Positions 33,212 to 45,498 of a stretch of 64,000 bases of DNA are shown piece by piece (position 1 is the first letter of the stretch; every line of letters starts with the position of its first letter). The position numbers and the translations under genes are program-made. Below the pieces are notes generated by a model. It searched no databases. It saw nothing but the letters and a program-made list of their open reading frames with translations, and was not told the DNA's origin. Source of the DNA: Xylona heveae TC161 (lineage: Eukaryota; Ascomycota; Xylonomycetes; Xylonales; Xylonaceae); the NCBI RefSeq assembly GCF_001619985.1, contig NW_017264193.1:1803726-1867725 (forward strand), written 5' to 3'.

Positions 33212-33953
33212 TTATCTCAGACGTCGTCTCTTCAGCGCGTTTACGTATATTGCTTCTCGGCGCAGATGTGATCTGATTGTCTTAAGGCAATTTCTGGCAT
33301 ATCCCTTGCGCCTATCATATTCGACACTGGCTCCTTCTGAGCTCTGCCGAATCGCTTGTTCTATTCGTGAGGGATCATAGACAAATTCTGGTAAAACCAA
33401 ATCCACGCCGTCTCCGCTGTTTTGGGCCTTCTCCAGTGCTGCCTTGAGTTTTAAAAGGTGCCTTTTGGTGCTAGCACAATCATATTCGAATATGAGTGTG
33501 GACAAAAGGTTGTCACCAAACGCAAAGGTTTACTGTCATCATGATGGAATCCTGCAGACTCTTCGCGGATATACGGCATTTTGCACAAAAGCTCAATTGT
33601 GCTTGAACTCCAGTTCCGTTCATGGCCAGCTTTCGTGATTGACTCACGTTCCTGTTCCGAATAGTATTTGATGGCATCCAATGGTACAACAGCCATTGAT
33701 ATCAATAGATTGCAGAACTCATTGAGAAGATCGACAACCTTTTGCGAGTCGCATGTTTGGGGTATAGACGGCGAAGGGTCCCAATATCTGCGGTCTAGCT
33801 CTCTCTCCCTGGCTGTTTCGAGGTAAAATGAGTCAGTGCTTCAGCCTACGACTTGATGACCAAAATGCGCTCACCCAGCTGTCCTTGTTCCCTAGCTTGC
33901 ATTTTCTTGATTTCCTCTCTTTCGTGCATCCCGAAACCGAGAGGAATGTCCAT
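33212..33953 (-). pseudogene. Unknown conserved-looking gene, apparently frameshifted
   Basis: Coding-like sequence begins MDIPLGFGMHEREEIKKMQ at 33953. It continues after an intron (donor GTGAGC, acceptor ACAG) as RERELDRRYWDPSPSIPQTC and runs to about position 33530. There the protein-like reading jumps to the next frame: the first frame goes on to a stop near 33451, while the second (FGDNLLSTLIFEYDC onward) continues to the stop at 33212. A single missing T in the run at about 33523-33531 would explain it, and no splice pair of reasonable size does. It is either a recent pseudogene or a sequence error. The second half is charged and helical. No domain recognised, and function unknown. Confidence 0.55.
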
Positions 33954-35164
33954 GGCGGAGCTATTTCTAGTAACTCTGGCTTGGGGAAAGACAGACGGTA
34001 TTTGATAATCAATCAGGGAAGGACTTTTTGTCAATAACCTATATCAAATATATTTCCTCACTGAATTGATGATCCTTATTGACAGAGCAAATTGTGTAGA
34101 CCAGAGTCAAGTAAGACGCAGATGGGGTTGCGATACAGTTGAATATGAGCGTGCCTGAAGCTTAGAGTCACGAGGGCAAATTCGAGCTTTAAGCAGTAAA
34201 GAGAGCCGCAATTCAAGGTGGCCACTATGCCCGAACCATATACGAACCTTAAAAGCCCAAAATTTATTTTATTGGGGATTTAAAAAATCATAGACATTTA
34301 ATGCTCTCAGAATCTACCAAACCAGCCGAACGCGGAGGACACGACGCGTGTGAGAGAAACGCGTTTTATCAATCGCGGCTCTTACGCGATGAAGCGCAGC
34401 GCTCTACCCGCTAAGTGTCACTTCAAAGTCAAAGCAAGACAGCACACAACGTTACTTTATAATCATGCCGGTGCAGGATTGTTGCAATACTGGACAATGT
34501 CTTCTGGTGATCTTTATCTGACGCTCTTCTTGATTTGACTCGATTTTGATCTTATTTTACTGTCTCTTGAAGAGCGTTCTCTTGTCTCTCCATGAGACCC
34601 TCTGGAATTAGCCGGAAATAGGTCCGCAGCGTTACCACAGATCCCAGCGACGGGCCGAAGCGTCCCAGACGGGCGGCAGTTTAACTGGACTTGGTCAGAA
34701 CCATTCAGCTAAGCACCAACTATTGTGTCGGCGAATCATGCGAACTACAGAGTACAATTGCAGACCCTTCCGGCACTTTCACACATACCTTTGGCTCACT
34801 CAAAATATACACCGCCTTTGCATTTGACATGTTCGATTGGTGATAGGCGGAGGTTAAGTAGAATGGAGCTTGCCCCTCAGCCCCTCTTTTTGGCGGAAGA
34901 CCACAGCATTTTATTCGCGTTATAATTTTGCACGACTCGAGAACCGCCTGAGGCCATGGATCAGCGCTCCTCTTTCGGAGACTACAGCGTGACTCCGCAC
35001 TCTCCCATATTCTGAGACAATAGCGTCTGGCAGGCTTTCAGCAGCTGAATCTCCTGCAATCATCTTTTGATACGCACAGACCTTCAAACATCTCCCCGCT
35101 TGACTTAGCAAATTCTCCCATGCAGTGATGATTTCCATTTATTCCACTTTCACTCATTAAGACA
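33954..35164. other. Intergenic region with a tRNA-like fragment
   Basis: About 1.2 kb 5' of the HeLo gene. No protein gene supported. It contains the tRNA-like fragment at about 34340-34425 and is otherwise featureless. Confidence 0.45.
34340..34425 (-). pseudogene. tRNA-like fragment (5' half only)
   Basis: The minus strand reads TTAGCGGGTAGAGCGCTGCG, close to the D-arm and start of the anticodon stem of many tRNAs, then CTTCATCGCG with a CAT in anticodon-like position. The expected TCA of the A box seems deleted, and no T-arm with GTTCRA follows at the right distance. It is therefore not an intact tRNA; it is either a decayed copy or a chance match. Confidence 0.3.
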
Positions 35165-37192
35165 ATGGAGGTCGCTGGGTTTGCGCTCAGTGTCGCAGGA
35201 GGAATTGGTTTACTTGGTCAGATTTTTGACGGTTGCTTAAAAGCATATAAAGTATGTTTGCAAGGAAACCTTTCTTATGTAGTTTGTTAGCAACGATTTG
35301 GTTCATGTTGACCTCTCTCGTGCTTACGAAATTATGATTCCCGCCTGCTACGAGACAGTTGTTGATTGCCCTGATATTAGGTATTCAGTACAGCATCCAA
35401 TCTCGGCCGTGACAGCGAACGATTAATATGCAAGATTCGAATCGAAGAAATGCGCCTGATGGTATGGGGCCGCGAATGGGGTGTGGTCGAGGGACGACTC
35501 GAGGCGCATCTCGCTGCTGCTTACGACGGAAATGTCGCGCTGAAAGCTCTGGCCGAGAACATTTTGCGTGAATTGTACAATACCATCACCGACTTCAATA
35601 AGCTCCAAGACCGGTATGGCCTGCGAGACGAGTCCACCGCAGATTTGGAGAAGACAATTGGAAATAAAGCAGTAGCGAGAGGACTTCGAGAGGAACTCAA
35701 ATTACGCGCGCGTTGGGTCGTCACAGACAAGGACAAATTCGAATTGCTGCTGCAGGACCTTAAAGACTTCAATGACGGACTCGAGAAGCTTTTCCCACCA
35801 ACACGCATTGCAACATTGCAGCGGACGTGGACACACGAGCTGCTGGATGTGGCGCAACGAGATGTTGCACAGCTTGGCCTCCTCGAACGGGCTTCAGACG
35901 GCATCTACCCATCTCTCAACACGTTTGCGAAACTCAAACAACTTCGAATCAATCTCGAGGAAAAGGAGCCTACCAAGAAAATCATGTCGACATCGACCCT
36001 CAAAATCCCACGTGAAAGCGTCGTCATCCCAACCACCAATATCATTACGGACGGAAAACGCAGTTACGGTTCATATATTCGACCTGTGCCTGCAAACAGT
36101 AATCAGAAACCAAAACTTAAGTCATTCAAATCAAAGCCGGCTTCATCTCCTGGGGCTCCTATTCCCGAAGACGTCTTGATCGAATTTATCGAATATGACT
36201 CCTCCATGGACATGGATGCCCGCTTGATTCTCTACCAGCGCGTATTCAATCTCGCATCCATGACACAGAACGCCTCACTCCGACATCCCGACCTCCACAC
36301 GCTCGACTGCTACGGCTACTTTGACGATCCGTCCTGCGAGCGATACGGACTTGTCTATAAAAACCCACAAACGGAGCCTCTCCGCACATTAACATCCCTA
36401 GTCGAAGATCCTAACATCCGCACCCCCGATCTCGACGAGCGTATCCGACTGGCGCACACGCTCGCCATAGCACTCTGGTCATGCCATTCTCTCGACTGGC
36501 TGCACAAGACATTTTGCAGTTTCAACATTCTTTTTCCACATGCCAGCGATGACAGCAGTGACTCTTCTGACGCCAAACCCGAAACCCGCCCCTCCAAATC
36601 CGAAAAAGAAGATAGCAAATCCAGCAAATCCAGCAAAGCCTCTTCACCCCCGTCCTCACGCAGCTCGACCCCCAGCGCCGGAAAACCAACAACGGCTACC
36701 ACCAATGGCACCACCAATGGCACCACCAAAGACCGATCACCATCCCACCCCTCTGCAAACACCACCGTCTCCTTATCCAACTGCTACGTCACCGGCTTCG
36801 ACAGTTCGCGGCCCGAACATCTCGACGAAATGACCGTCGCATCGAAAAACGAAATCGGACAAGACCTCTACCGCCACCCAGACTCGCTCGGTGTATGGCG
36901 CCAAAGCTACTGCAAAGCCTACGACATATACTCCCTCGGCCTTGTCCTCCTTGAGATCGGACTCTGGAAGAGCCTTCGCGTATATTACAAGTCGAAATAT
37001 AATCCCAAAATCTTCCGTGACAAGGTCGTCCTGCCCGTTCTAGTCCCCGGCCTAGGCGCCAAAACAGGATCGCTGTATAGACGCGTAGTAGAGGCGTGTT
37101 TGGTATTTCCAGAGCGCGAGGGGAAAGAGTATATCACCCCGCACCAAATGATGGAGTGGATTGTCCAAACACTAGAGAGCTTGAAGGTGTGA
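35165..37192 (+). CDS. HeLo-domain protein with C-terminal pseudokinase domain (MLKL-like architecture)
   Basis: Exons 35165-35251 and 35381-37192 give 632 residues (donor GTATGT, acceptor TTAG, phase 0). The N-terminus (MEVAGFALSVAGGIGLLGQI, then ASNLGRDSERLICKIRIEEM) matches the HeLo/HET-S prion-inhibition domain, a helical bundle that forms membrane-active oligomers in fungal incompatibility and cell death. From about residue 260 the sequence is kinase-like. A catalytic-loop equivalent reads SLDWLHKTFCSFNILF, without the HRD Asp. The DFG position reads VTGFDSSR, and a later AYDIYSLGLVLLEIGLW corresponds to the helix-F region. The missing catalytic residues point to a pseudokinase. A Ser-rich insertion with an N-G-T-T repeat (about residues 400-450) interrupts it. 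The likely role is signalling in regulated cell death or non-self response, by family analogy. Confidence 0.85.
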
Positions 37193-37637
37193 AGATATTT
37201 GGTTGCACCAGCTTGACACGGAAGCATTTAATATATACCCCTGCATATATATATTTGCATTTACTTTTTTCGTCTCCCTTCCTTCCTCAAGAAAGATATC
37301 AAGCAGAGATTTACATAGACATGTCACGAAGCATTGCGTTGCATTTTCATTGTTCGATAAACTGCATAAAGTGGAAATAAAAAAGCGTCCTTCATAGTAA
37401 TATAAGTATATATATATACATATGGAATGGGTATGATGATTGTGATTGTCCCGTGATATCAGGCGGGGAAAATAGCTTGCCGTCATTTTCAATGCTCGCG
37501 ATCAGTGCTGATATGCATCGGAAAATGAGAAATCAAGGGGCGAAAAGGAAAGGAGAAAGGGAAAAGTAAAGAAAAGAAAAGAAAAGAAAAGACAAACAGA
37601 GGTTCACTTGTCTCCCGTACGATGTACGAACCGACCC
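37193..37637. other. Intergenic region (convergent gene ends)
   Basis: 445 bp between the 3' ends of the HeLo gene (plus) and TSC10 (minus). It contains a TA run near 37406-37420 and an AAAAG run at 37569-37591. No gene. Confidence 0.5.
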
Positions 37638-39032
37638 CTACGCAGACTTGGCATCCTTTGGCATGCCATTAGCGCGACCCCAACGCCATACTTTCTTGTC
37701 CATGTCTGGCTGAATGAAGAGCCACGCGATACTCGTGATCCAGGTCATGAGGGTATCGAGGAGGAAGTTTCCGCGGGGGCTTCCACCCCAGGCGCACGCG
37801 CGCATGGCGGAGCCCAAGAAGGCGACAGTGATCAAGTACTCTCCGCGCTCGAGGCCGCGGACGCTGACAGCGGCGCACTCATCCTCGGTTTGGCCCGGAT
37901 CGCCCGCCTCGAGGAGTTTTGTAATCGCCGGCTTGGTCTCGTTCTCGTGCTCGTATCCAGGGGTATATATGGTGCCGGGGAAGACAGTGTGGACTTTGAC
38001 ATCTGCGGTGGGGCCTAGGGAAGGGTTGTGATGACGTGCTCCATTGTAGAGGTTGATCTCCTGCGAGAGCGCGTCGGAAAGAGAACGCAGCGCCGCTTTG
38101 GCAGGAGAGTAGCCGTTATATCCAATGATAGGGTAGAAGGCGAGAACAGAAGATGTGAAAATGAGGTGGCGCGCAGGAGGAGTGGCAGCAGCCTGGGAAG
38201 CGGATTGTTCCTTTGTAGTTACGGGGGTTTCGGTCTCGGAAACGGACTTGCTTGTTGTAGTGGTAGAAGCGGGCGTTGCGGGAGGAGGAGTGCGGGGCTT
38301 GAACCAGGATCGCAGAGTCGCATGCGCTAGGTATGCTGCGGACCAGTAGTTGCTGTCCATGAGCTGCCTGTGGCGCTCGACGGGGGTGTTGAGGAACAAT
38401 TCCGGAGCGGCGGACCCCGCGATACACCATACGACGTCGGGCGGGTTGTTGTTGTTCCATACGGCGGCTTCGTGCATAATGCGCTCGCTTTCGGCGGGGT
38501 TCATGAGGTCCGCGCTGATGTAGTGGAAACGCTGCGCGGGAGATTTGGCGGCGGCCTGATGTTGCAAGGAATTTGTTAATGACGTCCCGTCCCCTTGGTC
38601 GCCGCGACGAATAATGGTGGGGATGACGGCATGGAGAAGGGATGTCGACGAAAAGTCTGAGACAAGGATTGGAATTCAACAAGACGTCATACCTGAATGT
38701 ATTCGACGGCGGACTCGAGCTTTTTGACGTCGCGCGCGACAATGAGCACGTTTGCGCCCTTCTGGGCTAGGAGTTTTGCGACTCCTCGGCCCATGCCTTG
38801 AGAGCCACCGGTGATCAGGACAGTCTGTGGCGCCACATCAAAGGCCATAGATTAGTTTTTTGGGATGCTTTTGAAAGGCTCACGATAAGATCCAAGAGCA
38901 GATAAAGTATATGCTTACACGTCCTTCCACTGGAAAGTGATTTTTCCGGCGGAACAGGCCCATGATGTCGAGAGCTAGCACGGACGCAAAAAATCCTAGG
39001 AGGATAGTGGCCCAGAAGAAGCCGAGGGCCAT
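37638..39032 (-). CDS. TSC10: 3-ketodihydrosphingosine reductase
   Basis: An ER-membrane short-chain dehydrogenase that reduces 3-ketosphinganine with NADPH, the second step of sphingolipid synthesis. Three exons (39032-38919, 38824-38693, 38555-37638) give 387 residues, with all junctions in phase 0. An N-terminal hydrophobic helix ([19 protein letters not shown]) is followed by the cofactor motif [16 protein letters not shown], the NAG-equivalent [14 protein letters not shown], and the catalytic [11 protein letters not shown] (Tyr-x3-Lys). A C-terminal hydrophobic segment ([13 protein letters not shown]) is typical of KDS reductases. A low-complexity Thr/Ser/Pro insertion (about residues 195-225) lengthens it. 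The start lies 323 bp from the divergent SAS10 gene. Confidence 0.93.
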
Positions 39033-39355
39033 TTGTGTCAATCCAGGCAGTCCGTGTCTGGCTCAGGCAGTTGGAAGAATTCCGCAGAGTATTTATCCTT
39101 GGACCGATAAACAGTAAATAGTCTAACGACGAGGATGCCCTGACATCGTATTTGCTGCAGTCGAGCTGGTTCGGCCGAGAATTTGTTTGGATTGACAGTG
39201 CAAACGCGCCAAATGCGGTTAGCGCGATCGATAGCAGGAACCGTCAAAAGTTCCGTTTGTGCTAAAAGTTCGCGGAACATCGGAGACTCCGACAAACCAT
39301 TATCATTGCCGCCTGTGCACCATTTGTGTTCTTTTCCTTGAACAGCCGGGCGAAG
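39033..39355. promoter_or_regulatory. Divergent promoter (TSC10 / SAS10)
   Basis: 323 bp between divergent start codons. It must contain both promoters and 5' leaders. No specific site recognised. Confidence 0.5.
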
Positions 39356-41494
39356 ATGGCAAAGAAGAGGAAGGCTTCAGGCAGGCCTGCGGGCTCCTCT
39401 GGGCCGAGAGAGGTCAATGATGCCGACGCAAAATTAAGAGTGAATACCTATGAGGATGTGGCGGACTCCGAAGATGATTTCCACATGGGTCGTGACAAAA
39501 TTCTGTTGGAGGAGGGACCGAATGAGAAGCGCAGAAGGAAGTTGCAGGAAGAAGGTTTGTAACCATTTGATTGGCTTGACCATCGCCTCAATCAATTGCG
39601 CCGAGGCAAATGTTGACGTGCGGTTGCAATAGAAAAATTCCTTCAGCCCTCCGACGAAGAAGTTCTCAACTATGGTTCCAGCGAGTCCGAACCCGAGGAT
39701 GACCAGGACGATTACGATGAGGATGAGGGCGACGACGTGGATATTGCCAATCAGGAGGCACGCCCATCAAAGCGCGCCCGGCGAGGCTCTGATTCAGAAG
39801 GTTCTGAACGGGCGCAGGGCGACGAGGATATCGATGTCGGCGATTGGGGCACATCAAAAAAGGACTACTACGATGCCGACGTCATTGATACTGAGGCTGC
39901 GGCGATCGAGGAAGAAAAAGAAGCTCGTCGACTCCAACAAAAACGGCTGGAAGCCATGAATGAGGCGGATTTTGGTTTCGACGAGAGCGAATGGTTGGAA
40001 GCCGGAAAAGAGGACGGTGCCCAAGCGGGAGAGGAAGAGGACGACGATAAGGATGTTGTTACGGAAGTTCTTCCTCGCCTCGAACTTACCGGTGACATGT
40101 CTATTGAGGAGCGCACGAACGTCCTCAAGTCGAGATACCCCGAATTCGAACCGTTAACAAAAGAGTTTCTTGAGCTTCACCCTCTTCATAATGATCTGGC
40201 TTTAATGGCCGGTGCGGCAGAAACTATTATTGAGCATGACACTTCGCCGAAGCGACCTTCCAAGCCCACCAAGACCCCAGCTGCCATTATCAAATATCAA
40301 GCCCTGACGGCATATCTCGGTGCGCTCTCCATGTACTTTGCGCTCCTCACGTCCACTTCGAGGGACGACAAAGGCGTGGTATTGGCCATGTCTGCGGAAG
40401 AGCTTCGAGACCACGCCATCATGGATACGCTAGTCCGGTGTCGGGAAGTCTGGAACAAGGTCAAGGACCTACATATTCCCGATCCTGCTAAGCTCATCTC
40501 CCACGAAGAGGGTATCTCCGAAGAAGAACTTCCGGAGGAGATCGATGAGTCCTTCGCTGTGCGTGTCAACGGCAAGGTCAAGTCTGCCGATAAGACGAAG
40601 AAAAAGAAGAAGACCAAGGCTCAGCGTGCGGCTGAGGCTGCGCAAGCAGAATCCGAGGCTCGCCGTGCTGAGCGCATGCGAAAGGCCGAGGCTGATCTTG
40701 CTGACCTTGACGCCCTCGCTGATCCCAAGGCACGGAAGCGTCGTGCTGCGGCCGCGGCGGCCCAGGCAGAGGAGCGCAAGGCCGCCGAAGACGGTGAAGG
40801 CTCAGACTTTGGTGACGAGACGCTGACAGCAGAAGAAGCCGCGGAGAAAGCTAAGCGCAAGAAGGACCTCCGGTTCTACACCTCTCAAATCGCTCAGAAA
40901 GCCAACAGACGTGGTGCTGCTACGCGCGATGCTGGAGGAGATGCTGATCTTCCTTACCGGGAACGACTCAAGGACCGCCAGACTCGTCTTAACGCCGAGG
41001 CTGAGAAGCGTGGCAAGAAGCGTCAAGAGATTGGGGCTGATCTTGGCGGAGACAGTGATGAGGAAGATCGCAGAGCTGCTAGAGAGCTTCGAGCAGATGC
41101 CGCAGGCGTCAAAGTCGGCGCTGATGAGACCGATGACGATGAGTACTATGATATGGTCGCATCTCGGTCCAAGCAGCGCAAAGATGATAAGAAGAGGCGT
41201 GCTGAAGCTTATGCTGAGGCCCAGAGAGAAGGTGGCAGAGTCATTGAGACAGAAGGGGAGATTGGCCCTGATGGCAAACGAGCTATTGGCTATGTCATTG
41301 AGAAGAACAAAGGTCTCGCACCCAAGAGAAAGAAGGATGTGCGGAACCCTAGAGTTAAAAAGCGGAAGAAGTTTGAAGACAAGAAGAAGAAGCTCAACAG
41401 TATCAGGCAAGTGTATAAAGGAGGTCAAGGCGGCGCATACGGTGGTGAGGCCACTGGTATCAAAAAGGGACTGGTCAAAAGTGTCAAATTGTAG
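39356..41494 (+). CDS. SAS10: Small-subunit processome protein Sas10/Utp3
   Basis: Sas10 (Utp3) is a nucleolar component of the SSU processome for 18S rRNA maturation. Exons 39356-39554 and 39633-41494 give 686 residues; the intron uses a GTTTGT donor and a TAG acceptor, joining LQEE to KFLQPSDEEVLNY. Acidic regions alternate with Lys-rich ones. The Sas10/C1D/Lcp5 core lies at about 200-300 (PLTKEFLELHPLHNDLALM, YLGALSMYFALL). The C-terminal Sas10 domain contains IGYVIEKNKGLAPKRKKDVR, RVKKRKKFEDKKKKLNSIR and the ending YGGEATGIKKGLVKSVKL, diagnostic of the family. Its 3' end faces the 3' end of MSH5, 122 bp away. Confidence 0.95.
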
Positions 41495-41616
41495 ATATTC
41501 TTGTTATCTTAGCGTTCATGGGACAGTATACAGCTTTGCTGTTGGTAATCAATTTTTCTTTCCCCCTCATCGAATCCTCATACATTCATTAAGCTTATGG
41601 CGCGTGATCTCAAGAG

Positions 41617-44600
41617 TCAACTTCCGGTAACAATGCTCTCTAGCATGACCCTGACAGTCTGACATTCTTCTGTAGCCGGGTCCGGAAGGTCTAGCTCGAG
41701 AAACATCCGAGCTATTTCGTCCTGTGACCGACTTTGGGTTACGCTTTCATATGCAAAGGACGAATTGAATGGAACTTACAGCAGCCTCAACTTCCAACTC
41801 CTCTTGCTCTGTAAGGCCTGTGCAGGCCAAGACAAGGTCGTCGCCGCGTGCCGCCAGTCTGATGAATTCTTCTGCTCGCTCAATGACGGCCATATCTATG
41901 CCGTTCATCGCAGCACAGCTGGTAATGTTAGTGGGCAGGCGTGGGAGACGTACAGAATCACGTTTCATTGATGATCTACCTTGTTCCAAAGCTCGACATG
42001 CTCGGGCCCGGACGAAAACTACACGTTTGGGAGGAATAATCAACAATCATCTTCATCTCGCCGTTTCCCTTCCATCTTACTTATATAGGTAAGCCAATTG
42101 GTCCTCAGCTTCATTCGCTTCAGGGTCGAGGTGAACTTCCATATGGCCGAAAGCAAGTTGAGGGCGCGGCTCTAAATAGCCAAGTTCACAAAGCTCTATA
42201 AACTTGAGCTCGAGTTTCAACGCATGCTTGGAGAAATTTACCGTAGAAATGGGTTGCAGCAAGCACTTTCGGTCTATCATCCCCTAGACTCAGAAGGTAC
42301 TCAAAGATGCCACATGCCAGACCGGCGCCGTCTGCTCGAATGCATCAGCACGTGGGTCTAATTTGCAAGCCATCCTTACTCGCCACTCGAATCAGTTCCT
42401 TTGCCGAATTCGTCGATAATGATGAGACTCTGGCGGGTAACCATTGACAGCGCAAAAGCAGCTTGTTGAAGATCTACCATAAATGCACTTTGAACCTGTT
42501 TCAGTCAGCCATCATGAGGGAGTTGCAAAGCGTCTGAATCATTGTACCTTGGTAACAGTTTCCTTTGCAGATATACGACTTAAAATCTTATCAGTAAGCC
42601 CAATAGCAGCGCTCTCTGCTGGTACGAAGCTGGAAACTCCATCAGGAAATAAGTTGTTCCAAGAGATATGATCGATACTCACCTGCCAATATGTGCCATA
42701 TAGACTATCAATGCAACCTGAAATAATCATCAACGTCAAATTCGATTCGGTGTGTCAGAAGAGAGCCGTTGAACCGTTCATACCTGTTTTAAATAGACAC
42801 TTTTCCCGGAATAATTTGGGCCCGTCATTATCAGCATGCTAGCATTATTATTTTGTTCCGGCACATTGCTGGGCAAATTGGAAGAGGGATCCCCTTCCGG
42901 ACAATGGCATCCCTCATCGTCATGCCTTTGACCATCTCCGCCTCTAAGGAACGTGTCGTTCGGGACAAATGACGACACTGTGAGTTCCTGTAAAAGATGC
43001 CTTTGCCTCTTTCTCAATCTCAGCACCGTACCATGGACGAATCATGACTTACCGTCCACCAATTATATTGATTATATTTTGGTCCGTTACCAGAGGACGA
43101 TTTAATTTGTATATTTTCGCCGCTTGAGCTAAGGCTAGAATACTATCGATCGTCAATATTTGCAACTCAAGATGAAATGCTGTAGCACCTGTCTAGCTCG
43201 CCACATATATCCGAGGCCTTCGTCAGGAGGGTTTCGAATTCAAGGATTTTCTGCGCAAGACCATGAAGTATCTCAATTTCTCTTTCTATTGTCAGCATTA
43301 GCAGAGCTTCTTCCTTTCAGGAAAAGTTTAAGAAAAGTTTGACCAACCACATATTGTCCCGTATGTATCTCCAAATTCTTCGTCCATTTCAATCATATTA
43401 TCATTTTTGAAGTAGCCTGCCAAATTTGTTCGGAACATTGGTTGCCAGACACTATGGCCATCTCGTCCGCCTTCAAATACGGGCTTCCCAGTTTGAAAAT
43501 TAAGAGGGACGGATATGAGGAAACCGATTTGAGGAAAGAAAACAACGTTTAGAGGCTCAGTAACATCAGCTGGAAGCTTACGAGCGAGATCCCTTCCCAC
43601 CTCTGTGAGGAAGTCCTCGATGCCATCATAAAAGTGCCTTTTCTCATCCAATTCTGGGTCCACGCCTCGCCGAACCACGGTACGGTGTTGCTCAGCGGAA
43701 GCTTGGAAATCAATCTATGTAAAGACTCAGAGCGCATTCGAAAGACGTCCAAAAGGATCAAGCAAACCGCTCTTTCAACCATTTCCGCAATAGTTGCAAA
43801 TTGACCATTGTCAAAGCATTCGACAACCTTGTAAAACTTTAGATTCAATGTGTTCAACTTGAAAGCGGGCACTGAGGGTGTATACCCTGGCACAAATAGG
43901 CAGTTGGTGAGAGCCTATTGTCTGAACAAAGAAATCGCGGATTAATTGAGCCTGGACTGAAAACTATCAATCAAGTCAAGCATGAGTTTGTATGTCAGTG
44001 GAGCTTTTTCAGCTTGTTCCCTCACCGACATCACAGCTGCCCAGGTACTTCGTTTTATTCCACCTTCGCGGCCGAGAGTCCCGCTGATGTACCCATTGAC
44101 ACCTTTATGTAAGTCAATTACTACGCCTCGAATATTTTTTACCTGCTTCAAGGCTTTGAGAAGCGAGTCCATCGGATTCTGGTTTTCTGGGCGAAGAAAC
44201 ATAGTGATTATGTCTAGCCGTTCGTTGATTATTGCAAGCTCCTGACTAGGAAGTAGGAACATTTTCCTCAATGATTGTTTTCCTTGAGGCGTCCGTGCGA
44301 ATGGAGAAAACAAGCCGTAGAGCGTGAATCCTTCTTTTACAGCGGAGCAAAATTCGATCGCCGCAGATTTCTGAGACTGCGGAACAACTTCTGATTGGAT
44401 AATTTGCAGAGAAGAAAGTGTTTGTGCATTAATGAACCTGTGAGAGACCTTAGCAATAAATAAGTAGAAAGAAAGACAAGACTCACAAGGTGTTCGTGAA
44501 GTTAAACATCTCGAGGACTGAAATATTGAAGGACCAGTCTACTACTCCGCCTAAAGGCAAATGGTGGGTGACATTCTTCCGTTGCAAATAGGAAATGATT

Positions 44601-45498
44601 GCACCTGCACAGCCAACCTTGAAAAGTAAGCCTGCGATATAATTTTCAAGAGTGTATAGTGTAAGGGAGAGGAGACAAACTGATACACGACTCTCTAAGT
44701 CTACCCAGCCAGAGAGCCTCAGGAGTGCATCCATTCGACCCAACGCATTTAAGTCGTTGCCGTTCGCTCCATGACCGCCAGCACCGATAGCGTCGGATGG
44801 AGTTTTGAAAGCAACATATCCATTCATATCTGGCCGTATTCCGAGACTAATCAGTTTGCTTTTTGATGTTTCATAGTCAAATTCTGTAGAGGGCCTAGTA
44901 TCGATAATATAAGGAAGGGAGAACTGATCCACTGCAATATCTAAAGATCAATATTTCTTTGGAAGCACCTTGGAGAAATTTTTCAAACCTTCGTCGGAAT
45001 CAGAGCCCCTTTTAGAGGTCCCTCCAGATAAAAATCGAGCTTCTACATTTTCATCTATCCTTGACGGAAGAAGAACGACTGTGGGTTCAATGTAGAGTTT
45101 CACTGGCCTCCAGTTAGTTTCAATACAGCTTTAGAAATTCGAATCGGGTTCTTACGGCCGTCCACAAGTTGCAATCCGCCTGTCTTAGCCTCTTCCATGA
45201 ACAGCAATTTCTCTTCTCTAGCAACGTAATAACAGCAGCCAACCGTACCCTTTTCTTTGAGGTCGAGCGCCAAAACCACTTCTTCACAGGCACTATTCTC
45301 CTCTTCGTCAAAAGACATCAGAGCCTCTTCTCGAGACTCAGTATAAGAAGATTCAGTAGGATCCAACTCTGGGCGTTTGCAAGGACTAGGTGCAAGGTCC
45401 CGCTCATTAAAGGTTGGCGGCGCGCGGAACGCTTGACGATGGCGAAGTGAATGGCTAGACGAAACCGCAGAGGAAAGTTTCCTTTTATTTGGCGGCAT
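41617..45498 (-). CDS. MSH5: Meiotic MutS homologue Msh5
   Basis: Msh5 with Msh4 forms the MutS-gamma clamp that stabilises crossover intermediates in meiosis; it does not do mismatch repair. The gene has many introns. Exons I could fix are 45498-45156, 45102-44989, 44931-44681, 44617-44487 and one starting at 44437; later junctions are approximate. The middle shows MutS core blocks such as RTPQGKQSLRKMFLLP and FVPGYTPSVPAFKLNTLNL. The ATPase begins with Walker A TGPNYSGKSVYLKQV, then FVPAESAAIGLTDKILSRIS, Walker B SLIIIDEFGKGTDSSDGAGL and AATHFY. The N-terminus has no mismatch-binding FYE domain, as expected of Msh5. The last exon ends IARMFLELDLPDPATEECQ to a stop at 41617. Confidence 0.9.

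Noticed and set aside
36355-36780. Minus-strand open frame inside the HeLo-pseudokinase gene
   Set aside because: Shadow frame opposite the Ser/Thr-rich insertion; no independent evidence.
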